Origin: CAIUPE01 sp046092445
GTDB lineage: Bacteria > Pseudomonadota > Alphaproteobacteria > Rhizobiales > Beijerinckiaceae
Direction of reading: 5' to 3'
DNA length: 64,000 nt
NCBI GenBank assembly: GCA_046092445.1
Contig: JBJTDR010000017.1
Span: forward strand, 48,481-112,480
Shown: positions 26,361-35,542 of the stretch, in pieces
Numbering within the stretch: the stretch's first letter is position 1
Layout: every line of letters begins with the position of its first letter
Made by a program: the position numbers and the translations under genes
Notes under the pieces: generated by a model
The model's input: the letters and a program-made list of their open reading frames with translations, nothing else
Database searches by the model: none
What the model was told of the DNA's origin: nothing

Positions 26361-26391
26361 AGTGGGAATATTGAAAAGTGGGAATTCCCAC
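26361..26391. promoter_or_regulatory. palindromic operator GTGGGAATTCCCAC plus an extra half site
   Basis: Positions 26378-26391 are a perfect 14-base palindrome. A further half site, GTGGGAAT, lies at 26362-26369, 16 bases away. The pair sits 38-67 bases upstream of the antitoxin start and touches the end of ligA, so it is the likely binding site of the antitoxin-toxin complex. Confidence 0.6.
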
Positions 26392-26399
26392 AATCTCTC

Positions 26400-28523
26400 T
26401 CACCCACCCACCCGCTCGAACCACTCATCCTCGGAAATCACCTCGACACCATGCTTCTTGGCGTCCGCAAGCTTTGAGCCTGCGCCCGGCCCTGCGACGA
26501 CGAGATCGGTCTTTTTCGACACCGAGCCCGAGACTTTCGCCCCCAAGCGCTCGGCCATGGCCTTTGCCTCGTCGCGGCTCATCCGTTCCAGCGCACCTGT
26601 GAACACCACCGTCTTGCCGGATACCGGGCTCGCCGCCGCCACCGCTTCCATCGCCTCGGGCGTCACATACGCCATCAGCGCGTCAAGCTCTTCGAGATTG
26701 TGCGCCTCACCGAAGAAATCAACGATTGAACCCGCAACAACCGGCCCAATCCCGTCAATGCCGGTCAGCTCCGCCTTCGCCGCCTCGCCATCCGCGGAAG
26801 CCGTCACGGCAACCTCGCGCAATTTCTCGATGGAGCCGAAATGCCGCGCCAATTGCTTGGCCGTTGTCTCGCCGACATGCCGGATCCCGAGCGCGAAAAT
26901 AAACCGGTTCAGCGTCACGTTCCGCCGCGCCCCGATGGCCTCGAACAGCTTTTTCACCGAAACCGCGCCATAGCCCTCGCGATCCTTCAATTTTTTCAAC
27001 GACCGCGCATCCCGCTCTGCCAGCGTAAAGATATCGCGCGGGCGCGTGATGAGACCATCCGCATAAAACCCTTCAATCTGCTTGTCGCCCAATCCCTCAA
27101 TGTCGAACGCATTGCGCGAGGCAAAATGCTTCAACCGCTCGGTCGCCTGTGCCGGGCAGATCAACCCCGCCGTACAGCGCCGCGCCACCTCCGCCTCGCC
27201 CGTATTCGGGTCCGTCTCCCGCACCGCATGGCTGCCACAAGCCGGGCAGAGATGCGGAAACTCGTAGGGCTTCGCCCCCGCGGGCCGCTTTTCAAGCACC
27301 ACGGAGACAATCTGCGGGATCACATCACCCGCCCGTTGCACAATAACGGTGTCACCAACCCGCACATCTTTACGCACGATCTCGTCTTCATTGTGCAATG
27401 TCGCGTTCGACACCACCACACCTCCCACCGTAATCGGCTGGAGTTTGGCCACGGGCGTCAAAGCTCCCGTCCGCCCCACCTGAATATCGATATCAAGCAA
27501 AACCGTCCGCGCCTGTTCCGCCGGAAATTTTCGCGCCGTCGCCCAGCGTGGCGAGCGCGAAATAAATCCCAGACGCTGCTGGAGCGCGAGATCGTCCACC
27601 TTGTAGACAACGCCATCAATATCATAGCCCAGCGTCGGCCGCTTCTCCTCGATGAGCTGATACTGCGCAATCATCTCCTCGACTGAAACACAGCGTTTCG
27701 TCAGCGGGTTCACCGGTAACCCCATCGTGCCAAACGCCGCCACCATGCCGCTCTGCGTATCCGACGGCAGGTCACCCTCCGCCGCGCCCCACGCATAGGC
27801 AAAAAACCTCAAAGGTCGCGCCGCCGTGATCAATGGATCAAGCTGCCGCAACGACCCCGCCGCCGCATTGCGCGGATTGGCAAAAGGCGGCTTGCCCTCG
27901 GCTTCCTGCCGCGTATTCAGCGCCAGAAAATCCGCAGTCGACATATAGACTTCACCGCGCACCTCGATCACCGGTGGCACATCGCCCCGCAAAACCTGCG
28001 GAATGGAGCGGATCGTCCGCACATTCGCGGTTACATCCTCACCTTCCTCGCCGTCTCCCCGCGTCGCAGCTATTTTGAGTTGGCCCTTTTCATAGCGGAT
28101 CGAGCACGAGAGCCCGTCAATCTTCGGCTCCGCCGTAAAAGCAATTTCCCGCGTCTCCGGCCAATCCAGAAACCGCCGCACGCGCTCGACAAACTCGCCA
28201 ACTTCCTCGTCCGAAAATGCATTGGCAAGCGACAGCATCGGCACAGCATGACGCACCTTGGCAAATTTCTCGGCAGGCTTCGCACCCACGCGGGCAAGCG
28301 ATGTCGCCTCGTTCTGAAGTTCCGGAAACGCCGCCAAAATCGCATCAAACCGGCGACGCAGCGCATCATAGTCAGAGTCGGAGATCGAAGGCGCGTCCTT
28401 CTGGTGGTAGAGCACATCGTGCCGGGCAATTTCATCAGCCAGGGTCTGCCATTCCATACGCGCTTCCAAAGGCATCAACTGATCGACCGGAATGGTCCGC
28501 AACGGGTCCGGCTTTGCGCTCAT
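26400..28523 (-). CDS. ligA: NAD-dependent DNA ligase
   Basis: A 707-residue ligase that seals nicks during replication and repair. The adenylated lysine is in FTAEPKIDGLSCSIRYEKG. The OB fold and a four-cysteine zinc finger (CPACG to CTAGLICPAQ) follow, then helix-hairpin-helix repeats (GIRHVGETTAKQLARHFG, LTGIDGIGPVVAGSI) and a C-terminal BRCT domain (KTVVFTGALERMSRDEAK). It overlaps recN by four bases and ends the lpxC-bamD-recN-ligA run. Confidence 0.97.
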   Translation of the reverse strand: MSAKPDPLRTIPVDQLMPLEARMEWQTLADEIARHDVLYHQKDAPSISDSDYDALRRRFDAILAAFPELQNEATSLARVGAKPAEKFAKVRHAVPMLSLANAFSDEEVGEFVERVRRFLDWPETREIAFTAEPKIDGLSCSIRYEKGQLKIAATRGDGEEGEDVTANVRTIRSIPQVLRGDVPPVIEVRGEVYMSTADFLALNTRQEAEGKPPFANPRNAAAGSLRQLDPLITAARPLRFFAYAWGAAEGDLPSDTQSGMVAAFGTMGLPVNPLTKRCVSVEEMIAQYQLIEEKRPTLGYDIDGVVYKVDDLALQQRLGFISRSPRWATARKFPAEQARTVLLDIDIQVGRTGALTPVAKLQPITVGGVVVSNATLHNEDEIVRKDVRVGDTVIVQRAGDVIPQIVSVVLEKRPAGAKPYEFPHLCPACGSHAVRETDPNTGEAEVARRCTAGLICPAQATERLKHFASRNAFDIEGLGDKQIEGFYADGLITRPRDIFTLAERDARSLKKLKDREGYGAVSVKKLFEAIGARRNVTLNRFIFALGIRHVGETTAKQLARHFGSIEKLREVAVTASADGEAAKAELTGIDGIGPVVAGSIVDFFGEAHNLEELDALMAYVTPEAMEAVAAASPVSGKTVVFTGALERMSRDEAKAMAERLGAKVSGSVSKKTDLVVAGPGAGSKLADAKKHGVEVISEDEWFERVGG

Positions 28524-30190
28524 CGCGCTGCCTCGATCAGGCGTGTCGCCGCCGCCCGCGCCTCGTCGGTAATCTCCGCGCCCGATAGCATCCGCGCAAT
28601 TTCATCGCGGCGGTTTGCATCGCTGATCGCCACAATCCGCGTCGCGACACGATCACCCTCCGGCGTACCCTCTTTCGCAATCAGGAAATGCCGCCCTGCG
28701 CGCGCTGCTACTTGCGGCGCATGTGTCACGGAGAGCACCTGAACACCATGCGCAAGCCGCGCAAGCCTCTGGCCAATCGCATCCGCCACCGCGCCGCCAA
28801 CACCCGTATCAATCTCGTCAAACACCAAAGTCGGCGCCGAACCCCGATCTGCAAGACACACTTTGAGCGCCAACATAAAGCGCGACAATTCCCCGCCCGA
28901 AGCCACCTTCATCATCGGGCCGGCCCGTGTCCCCGGATTTGTCTGCACCCAGAATTCAACACGGTCGAAGCCATCCGGTCCGCGCGCATCATCATCCCGT
29001 TCCATGGAAACGATGAACTTCGCCCGTTCCAGTTTCAGCGGCGGCAATTCCGCATTCACTGCACCTTCTATCGCCGCTGCCGCTTCATACCGCTGAACCG
29101 ATACAGCTTGCGCTGCCTGACAATAGTGCCGATCAGCCTCAACCATTGCGGCTTCGAGTTTCGCAAGCGAGCTTTCCCCCGCATCAATCGCCGCAACATC
29201 GGCAGCAAACCGGTCACGCAAAGCGGCAAGATCATCCGCCAGCACTGAATATTTCCGCGCTGCCGCTCTTAACGCAAAGAGCCGCTCCTCGATCCGCTCC
29301 AATTCATGCGGGTCAAAATTCGCCGCTCTTTGCGCCGCCTCCAACGCCGTTCGCGCCTCCTCCAACGCATTCAAGGCAATTTCCAATGCCTTGACGCTCG
29401 GTTCAATCAATTCAGGCGCTTGCGCCCCGCGCCGTTCCAGTCTCCGTTGCACGGAAGAAAGTGCAGGAATGGGCGACCCATGACCACCCACCGTTTCAAG
29501 CGCATCATTGATTTCGGAGGCCACTTTCTCCGACTGCATCATGCTCTGCCGTCGCGCAGCGAGCGCCGCTTCCTCGCCTGCTTCGGGCCGGAGCGTCGAT
29601 AATTCCTCCACCGCATGGCGCAGAAAATCAGCTTCTTTCCGCGCCTTCTCGACGCGGGCGCGATGCTGTTCGAGCGCCTCTCGGGTCGCCTTCAGGTTTG
29701 TGTGAGCCGCAGCAAGAGCCGCCAATTCGCTCTCTGCTCCTGCAAATGAGTCAAGGATCGCCCGATGCGTCGCCGGGTCCGCCAGCGCGCGATCATCATG
29801 CTGCCCATGGATCTCGACAAGGCACGCCCCGATCGCTTTCAAAGTCTGCACGCTGACACTCTGGTCATTGACAAAGGCGCGTGTTCTTCCGTCCGAAAAC
29901 TGGATACGCCGCAAGATCAGATCGCCATCATCGGGAAGTTCTGATGTTTTCAGCAAGGCCCGCACCGGATGGTCCGGTTCCGGCTGAAAAAACGCCGTCA
30001 CCTGCCCCTGTGTTTCGCCTTGCCTGACAAGCGAACCATCTCCCCGCGCACCCAAAGCGAGGGAAAAGGCATCAAGCAAAATGGATTTTCCGGCTCCCGT
30101 TTCACCGGTTAGAACACTGAGGCCAGGTTCAACGGCGAGATCCAGCCTGTCGATCAGAACGATGTCACGAATGGCAAGCTGGATCAGCAT
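28520..30190 (-). CDS. recN: DNA repair protein RecN
   Basis: A 556-residue SMC-like ATPase used in double-strand break repair. Walker A is GETGAGKS near residue 30, and a long coiled-coil middle region follows. The signature SGGELSRFMLALK and Walker B PTLVFDEIDTGVGG lie near residues 430-475, with VLSVTHAPQVAARAGRH as the H-loop. It lies downstream of bamD and overlaps ligA by four bases. No SOS-type operator was recognised upstream. Confidence 0.96.
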   Translation of the reverse strand: MLIQLAIRDIVLIDRLDLAVEPGLSVLTGETGAGKSILLDAFSLALGARGDGSLVRQGETQGQVTAFFQPEPDHPVRALLKTSELPDDGDLILRRIQFSDGRTRAFVNDQSVSVQTLKAIGACLVEIHGQHDDRALADPATHRAILDSFAGAESELAALAAAHTNLKATREALEQHRARVEKARKEADFLRHAVEELSTLRPEAGEEAALAARRQSMMQSEKVASEINDALETVGGHGSPIPALSSVQRRLERRGAQAPELIEPSVKALEIALNALEEARTALEAAQRAANFDPHELERIEERLFALRAAARKYSVLADDLAALRDRFAADVAAIDAGESSLAKLEAAMVEADRHYCQAAQAVSVQRYEAAAAIEGAVNAELPPLKLERAKFIVSMERDDDARGPDGFDRVEFWVQTNPGTRAGPMMKVASGGELSRFMLALKVCLADRGSAPTLVFDEIDTGVGGAVADAIGQRLARLAHGVQVLSVTHAPQVAARAGRHFLIAKEGTPEGDRVATRIVAISDANRRDEIARMLSGAEITDEARAAATRLIEAAR

Positions 30191-30261
30191 GGTTTTCGAG
30201 GACCTTCAACGCCATTGAGAAACACCGCAGGGGCACCCATCGGATCCGGCCCGCTCAAGCC

Positions 30262-31146
30262 TCACAGAAGCTTGAACGATCCGAATGCCTTGCTGATCCA
30301 CGAGCCCTCGTTTTCGCGCGGTACCGTGCCCTTGGATTCGAGCAACGCATATGTATCTTTATACCATTGGCTGTCTGGGAAATTATGTCCCAGAACTGCC
30401 GCCGCCGTCTCGGCCTCGTTCACGATCCCGAGCGCAAGATAGGCCTCGGCAAGCCGCGCAAGCGCCTCTTCAATCTGGTTCGTCGTCTGGAAATTCGACA
30501 CGACAATTCTGAACCGGTTGATTGCGGCCGTATAATTCCGCTTCTTGAGATAATAGCGGCCCACCGTCATTTCGCGGCCAGCCAGCTGATCCTTCAGCAC
30601 ATTGACCTTGAACTTCGAGTCCGTCGCATATTCGGATGTCGGCCAACGCTCGACAATCTCGGAAAACGCCACAAGCGCCTTCTCCGAACGTTCCTGATCA
30701 CGCGTTACGTCGGGAACAGCATTGTAATAAGCGTTCGCGACCATATAAGCCGCATATGCGGCATCTGGCGATGCAGGATAAAGTGAGAGATAACGTTTAC
30801 CTGACACCACGGTCTCGTCATAATTGCTACGCGAGAAATTGGCGAAGGTCTCCATGAGCAGAGCCTTTCGCGCCCAGTCCGAGAAGGGAAACTGCTTGTC
30901 GATCATCCGGAATTTTTCGGAGGCCGCCTCAAAGCTTTTTCGCTCGATCAGCGCAAGCCCGTCATTGTAAAGCCGCTCGGCCGGAATTTCCGGAATAATT
31001 TCAGGTTTGTATGTGCTTCCCCTGTCGAACGGGTTGAAACTGCTCATCGTGTCACAGGCTCCCAGCGTCACCGCGGCGGCAATCACTATCAGAACCCTCG
31101 TGGAACGACCCGACATGCCCGTTCCGATACGATCAAAGGTGCTCAT
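30262..31146 (-). CDS. bamD: BamD, outer membrane protein assembly lipoprotein
   Basis: A 294-residue lipoprotein of the BAM complex that inserts outer membrane beta barrels. The signal VLIVIAAAVTLGAC places the lipid-modified cysteine at residue 31. TPR-type repeats follow (LYNDGLALIERKSFEAASEKF, SDWARKALLMETFANF, YAAYMVANAYYN, AINRFRIVVSNFQTT, ALARLAEAYLALG). ATG 31146 has GGAGA eight bases upstream; ATG 31116 would leave a shorter but still usable signal peptide. Confidence 0.94.
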   Translation of the reverse strand: MSTFDRIGTGMSGRSTRVLIVIAAAVTLGACDTMSSFNPFDRGSTYKPEIIPEIPAERLYNDGLALIERKSFEAASEKFRMIDKQFPFSDWARKALLMETFANFSRSNYDETVVSGKRYLSLYPASPDAAYAAYMVANAYYNAVPDVTRDQERSEKALVAFSEIVERWPTSEYATDSKFKVNVLKDQLAGREMTVGRYYLKKRNYTAAINRFRIVVSNFQTTNQIEEALARLAEAYLALGIVNEAETAAAVLGHNFPDSQWYKDTYALLESKGTVPRENEGSWISKAFGSFKLL

Positions 31147-31330
31147 CAAACATGTCTCCAGACGACTGCGCGAGAAACGAGGCGATTCGATCCGCCCCTA
31201 CCCTTGCAGTTCATACCCCAATCCGTTCAGTCCCGCTACGGGCCATGTCCGACTTCAGCCACAGGGAACGGGTTTTTTTGAGGCATGATCCGCGCGACCG
31301 ATCACAAGGCCGTCAGGAAAGCGATGATGC

Positions 31331-32278
31331 TCAGTTCAACTCCGGCGACAGCACGGCGAGCGCGGGTGCCATTGCCGTAGCATCGACCGGACGCGCCACA
31401 GGTTTTCCTGCCTCGACGATTGCATAGGCTGAACGATCAGCGAAAAGCGCCGTCAACATGGACACATTCAATTTATGACCACCGAGCTGAGACCGGTAAT
31501 GACCGAGGATCGGTAATCCCGCGAGCGAAAGATCACCGATCGCATCAAGCATCTTGTGCCGCACAAACTCGTCCGGATACCGCAAGCCTTCCGGGTTGAG
31601 AATCCCGTCATCGCCTATCGCGACCGTATTGTCGAGCGAAGCGCCATGCGCAAAACCCGCCAACCGCAATTTTTCGACATCACGCAGAAACCCGAATGTC
31701 CGCGCTCCCGCCAATTCCCGCCTGAAAGAGGACGGGCTCAAATCAAGCGTCTTCTCCTGGTGACCGATCACCTCGGCATCAAACTTGATCTCGACGGTCA
31801 GACGAAAGCCCTGGGAAAACGGTAACAATTCAGCGAACCGCTCGCCCTGTTCGATCCGCAAACGCTTCAAAACCTTGATATAACGGCGATTGGTATTTTG
31901 CGTCCGGACTCCGGCACGGTCAATCATCTCGACAAACGGCAACGAGCTGCCATCCATGATCGGCACTTCCGGCCCGTCGATCTCGACCAGAACATTGTCG
32001 ATCTCCAACGCATAAAGCGCCGCCATCAAATGCTCTATCGTCGATACGGACCCCGACTCGGCAGTCCCCAATATTGTGCAGAGATCGGAGGGCGTCGTCT
32101 GCGCGTGCCGCGCGTCAATCAGGCGCTCGCGCCCGCCAGGCAACCCGGTTCTCAAAAAACGAATTCCAGAATTGACATCCGCCGGACGCAGCTTGATTAT
32201 GACCGGCACCGCCGTGTGAACGCCGTGCCCTGCAATCTCGGTGGAGACACCTATTGTAGATTGCATCGAATTCGGCAT
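31331..32278 (-). CDS. lpxC: UDP-3-O-acyl-N-acetylglucosamine deacetylase
   Basis: A zinc enzyme of about 315 residues that commits precursors to lipid A synthesis. The family start QSTIGVSTEIAGHGVHTAVPV is present. Metal-binding residues are seen in STIEHLMAALYALEIDN and in FVRHKMLDAIGDLSL, with a catalytic histidine near YRSQLGGHKLN. The ATG at 32278 has AAGGAAA upstream; a GTG precedes it by one codon. It lies downstream of ftsZ, beyond a terminator, so it probably has its own promoter in the 170 bases between. Confidence 0.96.
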   Translation of the reverse strand: MPNSMQSTIGVSTEIAGHGVHTAVPVIIKLRPADVNSGIRFLRTGLPGGRERLIDARHAQTTPSDLCTILGTAESGSVSTIEHLMAALYALEIDNVLVEIDGPEVPIMDGSSLPFVEMIDRAGVRTQNTNRRYIKVLKRLRIEQGERFAELLPFSQGFRLTVEIKFDAEVIGHQEKTLDLSPSSFRRELAGARTFGFLRDVEKLRLAGFAHGASLDNTVAIGDDGILNPEGLRYPDEFVRHKMLDAIGDLSLAGLPILGHYRSQLGGHKLNVSMLTALFADRSAYAIVEAGKPVARPVDATAMAPALAVLSPELN

Positions 32279-32449
32279 CACATTTCCTTCATGCTCGAAG
32301 CACTCGGCTTCAATACCCGGATACGGCGGAATAATCGCCCGGTTTCATTTTCACTGCCGTTCTATCGAGACCGCTCCGTAAAACCAAATCACGGTTTTTT
32401 ACCAATTGTAACAACCCACCGTTGAGACGTAGTGTGAGCAACCGGCAAA

Positions 32450-32479
32450 CAAAAGAACCGGTCCACCGGACCGGTTCTG
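32450..32479 (-). terminator. intrinsic terminator after ftsZ
   Basis: Read on the minus strand, AGAACCGGTCC and GGACCGGTTCT form a perfect 11-base-pair stem around a three-base loop (arms 32478-32468 and 32464-32454), followed by TTTTGTTT. It begins about 30 bases after the ftsZ stop and separates the division cluster from lpxC. Confidence 0.85.
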
Positions 32480-32507
32480 TCATGGCACAAACAATCTCTA
32501 TCGGGAC

Positions 32508-34139
32508 TCAGCTGCCCTGGCGGCGCAAAAATGCGGGAATTTCAAGATGGTCTTCCTCGAACATACGAGGTTGCGCCGCAGGCTGTTGCCTTCTGCCGTA
32601 GTCACCTTCACTGACGGGACGCGGCTCGGGATGAGCTGCGACCGGGCGTGGTTGAGGTATCGCCTGCCCGTCGTCCTGACGACGTCCGAAACCTGCCAGA
32701 GTCAGTTTCTCCATCAGCGACTGACGACGTTTTTCAACAGGCACGGCGGTCGCACGCTCCGCCGACCGTGAATCGATCTTGAGTTGCGCAACATGCGGCA
32801 ACTCGTCAACGCTCGGCATACGTAACGGACGCACCGGCTTTTCACTCTGCGGCGGAATAAAGCCGCCTTGATCGACATAATCCGCGGGCTCGTGGGCAGT
32901 TTGCTGCACCGCAGGGCGCAGTTCGGGCGCCGGCTGACGAGGAGGCATCTGGCGAATCGCAAGATCATCCCCGATCTGCAAACTACGTGGCTGAAATCCC
33001 TGCGGCAAGGGGCGAGCCTGCGGCCCCGCCATCTCCTCGCGGACCGGCTCAGGCCGAACTATGGGCCGGACACTGGCTGCCGCATGCGGCTGCAAGCCGG
33101 ACATGTCCGGCATCGGTACCATCAGACCATCGCGATGCGCCGTCTCCAGGGCTGCAACCTCCTGCATCATCGCTTCGTGATCGATGCCGGTAGCAACAAC
33201 CGAAACCCGGACGATCCCCTCAAGCGTATCATCACGGGTCGCACCGAAAATCACATTCGCTTCCGGATCGACTTCTTCCCGGATGCGGGTGGCCGCCTCA
33301 TCGACTTCATAAAGCGTCAGGTCCGACCCCCCCGTGATCGAAATCAGCAGGCCGCGCGCACCTCGCATGTTCACATCGTCAAGCAGCGGGTTCGATATGG
33401 CAGCTTCTGCCGCACGAAGCGCACGCTTCTCGCCCGTCGCTTCTCCCGTTCCCATCATCGCCTTACCCATTTCCCGCATCACGGCGCGTACATCGGCAAA
33501 ATCGAGATTGATCAGGCCTTCCTTCACCATCAGATCAGTGATGCAGGCAACCCCCGAATACAAAACCCGGTCCGCCATCGCAAAGGCGTCGGCAAACGTC
33601 GTCTGCTCATTCGCCACCCGGAAGAGATTCTGGTTCGGAATGACGATCAGCGTATCGACACTTTTCTGAAGCTCGATGATTCCCTGCTCGGCCAACCGCA
33701 TCCGCCGCGTCCCCTCGAACTGGAACGGCTTGGTTACAACACCGACTGTCAGAATCCCCATATCGCGGGCCGCGCGGGCAACCACCGGCGCAGCACCTGT
33801 TCCCGTGCCACCACCCATGCCCGCCGTCACGAACACCATGTGCGCGCCCGAGAGTTGGTCGCGGATCTCGTCGATCACCTCTACTGCAGCCGCCTCGCCA
33901 ACTTCCGGCTGGGAGCCTGCACCGAGCCCCTCGGTCACCTGAATACCCATCTGGATCACACGATGCGCCTTCGATATCAGAAGCGCCTGGGCATCCGTAT
34001 TGCCAACCACGAATTCGCAGCCCTGAAGCCCGATCTCGATCATGTTGTTGACCGCGTTGCCACCCGCGCCACCAACCCCGAACACCGTGATGCGGGGCTT
34101 GAGTTCCCGGATATCCGGTACCGAAAGATTGATTGTCAT
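32508..34139 (-). CDS. ftsZ: cell division protein FtsZ
   Basis: A 543-residue tubulin-like GTPase that forms the division ring. The globular domain (residues 1-320) has FGVGGAGGNAVNNMIE and the tubulin signature GMGGGTGTGAAPV near residue 105. A long proline- and glutamine-rich linker of some 200 residues follows, as in other alphaproteobacteria, ending with the conserved tail LEIPAFLRRQ that binds FtsA and other partners. GAGG precedes the ATG. It is the last gene of the division cluster. Confidence 0.97.
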   Translation of the reverse strand: MTINLSVPDIRELKPRITVFGVGGAGGNAVNNMIEIGLQGCEFVVGNTDAQALLISKAHRVIQMGIQVTEGLGAGSQPEVGEAAAVEVIDEIRDQLSGAHMVFVTAGMGGGTGTGAAPVVARAARDMGILTVGVVTKPFQFEGTRRMRLAEQGIIELQKSVDTLIVIPNQNLFRVANEQTTFADAFAMADRVLYSGVACITDLMVKEGLINLDFADVRAVMREMGKAMMGTGEATGEKRALRAAEAAISNPLLDDVNMRGARGLLISITGGSDLTLYEVDEAATRIREEVDPEANVIFGATRDDTLEGIVRVSVVATGIDHEAMMQEVAALETAHRDGLMVPMPDMSGLQPHAAASVRPIVRPEPVREEMAGPQARPLPQGFQPRSLQIGDDLAIRQMPPRQPAPELRPAVQQTAHEPADYVDQGGFIPPQSEKPVRPLRMPSVDELPHVAQLKIDSRSAERATAVPVEKRRQSLMEKLTLAGFGRRQDDGQAIPQPRPVAAHPEPRPVSEGDYGRRQQPAAQPRMFEEDHLEIPAFLRRQGS

Positions 34140-34222
34140 CGTCGTCGCCTCTCGTGTTGGACGCTTTCTGCGTCATGGTAAACATCAGATCAGAAGTTCA
34201 TCGGACACCGCCGGTGACACTC

Positions 34223-35542
34223 CTAAAAACTTTCCTTCAGCCAGCGTCCCATTCGCGACAGATATCCGTCGGTTCCGGTTCCAAGCATCGCACCGGAGGA
34301 ACGGGGCTCGAAATGTTCAAGCCCCGCCACCTGCGGGTAGACAAGCAGCCCGACCGGCACCGAAAAGGCAGACCCCTTCACTGCATCCGGCAGACCTTGC
34401 ACACCGAGCGGACGCCCGACGCGCACCTGTTTCGACAAAATAATGCGGCACAACTCGACAAGCCCGGTCATCTGCGCGCCGCCGCCCGTCAGCACGATCC
34501 GCCGTCCCACGGCCTCGCTGAAGCCCGAAGCCTTCAGTCGGTCACGCACCAGTTCCAGAATTTCCTCGACACGCGGACGAATGATGCGGATCAGCTGCGC
34601 ACGCGGAATATGCGTCGCACGATCGCGGTCATCCTCGTCAACAGCGGCAACAGCCACCGTCTCGTGTTCATCAGACGCACTCGCAAGTGTTGATCCATGC
34701 AGCGTCTTCAGCCGTTCGGCATGCGACACGCTCGTCGATAATCCGCGTGCAATATCCATGGTTACATGGTTGCCGCCCACCGCAATGGCGTCATTATGCA
34801 CAAACACGCCATTGGCGAACACCCCCATGCTTGTCGTGCCGCCGCCAATATCGATGATTGCAACGCCCATTTCGGCTTCGTCATCGACAAGCACCGAAAG
34901 CCCCGAGGCGTATGGGCTAGAAACCACCGCCTCGACATTCAGATGGCACCGCTCGACAGCCAGCATCAGATTGCGCACCGCGTAATCGTCAGAGGTCGCC
35001 ACATGCATATCGACGCCCAGCTTCTGCCCCATCATGCCATGAGGATCGCGAATATGATGTGTCTGGTCGATCGAGAAGCCGGTCGGCAATGAATGCAGCA
35101 TTGACCGCCCTGGCGTCGCCCCGGTACGGGAGGTCGCTTCGAAAACACGGCGTATATCATTTTCGCTGACGGCCTGTCCGCGCAACGTCACTTCGGCATT
35201 ATAAGCCTCGGACTGCAACCGCCCGCCCGTCATGCTTACTATCACGGACCGGATTTCGACCCGCGCCATCCGCTCGGCTGCATCAACCGCAAGCCGGATC
35301 GAGTGTTCTGCCGCATCAAGATCAACAACAACGCCGTTCTTGATTCCGCGCGATTTCTGATGCCCAATCCCGATAATCTTCATCCGGTGAGAACGGCCAC
35401 GCAAAGCTTCTGCATCGCGAACCGGTTCAAGCTGTGCCACAAGACAAACCGTCTTGCTCGTTCCGACATCAAGAACCGACATCACCAGTCCACGGCGCAA
35501 CGATATCGGCTTCATGCGCGGGGTCAGGCCATGACGACTCAT
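34223..35542 (-). CDS. ftsA: cell division protein FtsA
   Basis: A 439-residue actin-like ATPase that ties FtsZ filaments to the membrane. Motifs: VLDVGTSKTVCLVAQ (phosphate 1), the inserted SHS2 domain around residues 100-180, IDIGGGTTSMGVFANGVFVH (phosphate 2), and IVLTGGGAQMTGLVEL (adenosine). The C-terminal helix LSRMGRWLKESF is the membrane-binding amphipathic end. The start overlaps ftsQ by four bases. Confidence 0.97.
   Translation of the reverse strand: MSRHGLTPRMKPISLRRGLVMSVLDVGTSKTVCLVAQLEPVRDAEALRGRSHRMKIIGIGHQKSRGIKNGVVVDLDAAEHSIRLAVDAAERMARVEIRSVIVSMTGGRLQSEAYNAEVTLRGQAVSENDIRRVFEATSRTGATPGRSMLHSLPTGFSIDQTHHIRDPHGMMGQKLGVDMHVATSDDYAVRNLMLAVERCHLNVEAVVSSPYASGLSVLVDDEAEMGVAIIDIGGGTTSMGVFANGVFVHNDAIAVGGNHVTMDIARGLSTSVSHAERLKTLHGSTLASASDEHETVAVAAVDEDDRDRATHIPRAQLIRIIRPRVEEILELVRDRLKASGFSEAVGRRIVLTGGGAQMTGLVELCRIILSKQVRVGRPLGVQGLPDAVKGSAFSVPVGLLVYPQVAGLEHFEPRSSGAMLGTGTDGYLSRMGRWLKESF

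Noticed and set aside
32868..34181. A 437-codon open frame on the plus strand
   Set aside because: It is the complement of ftsZ, with the same His/Arg-rich shadow composition.
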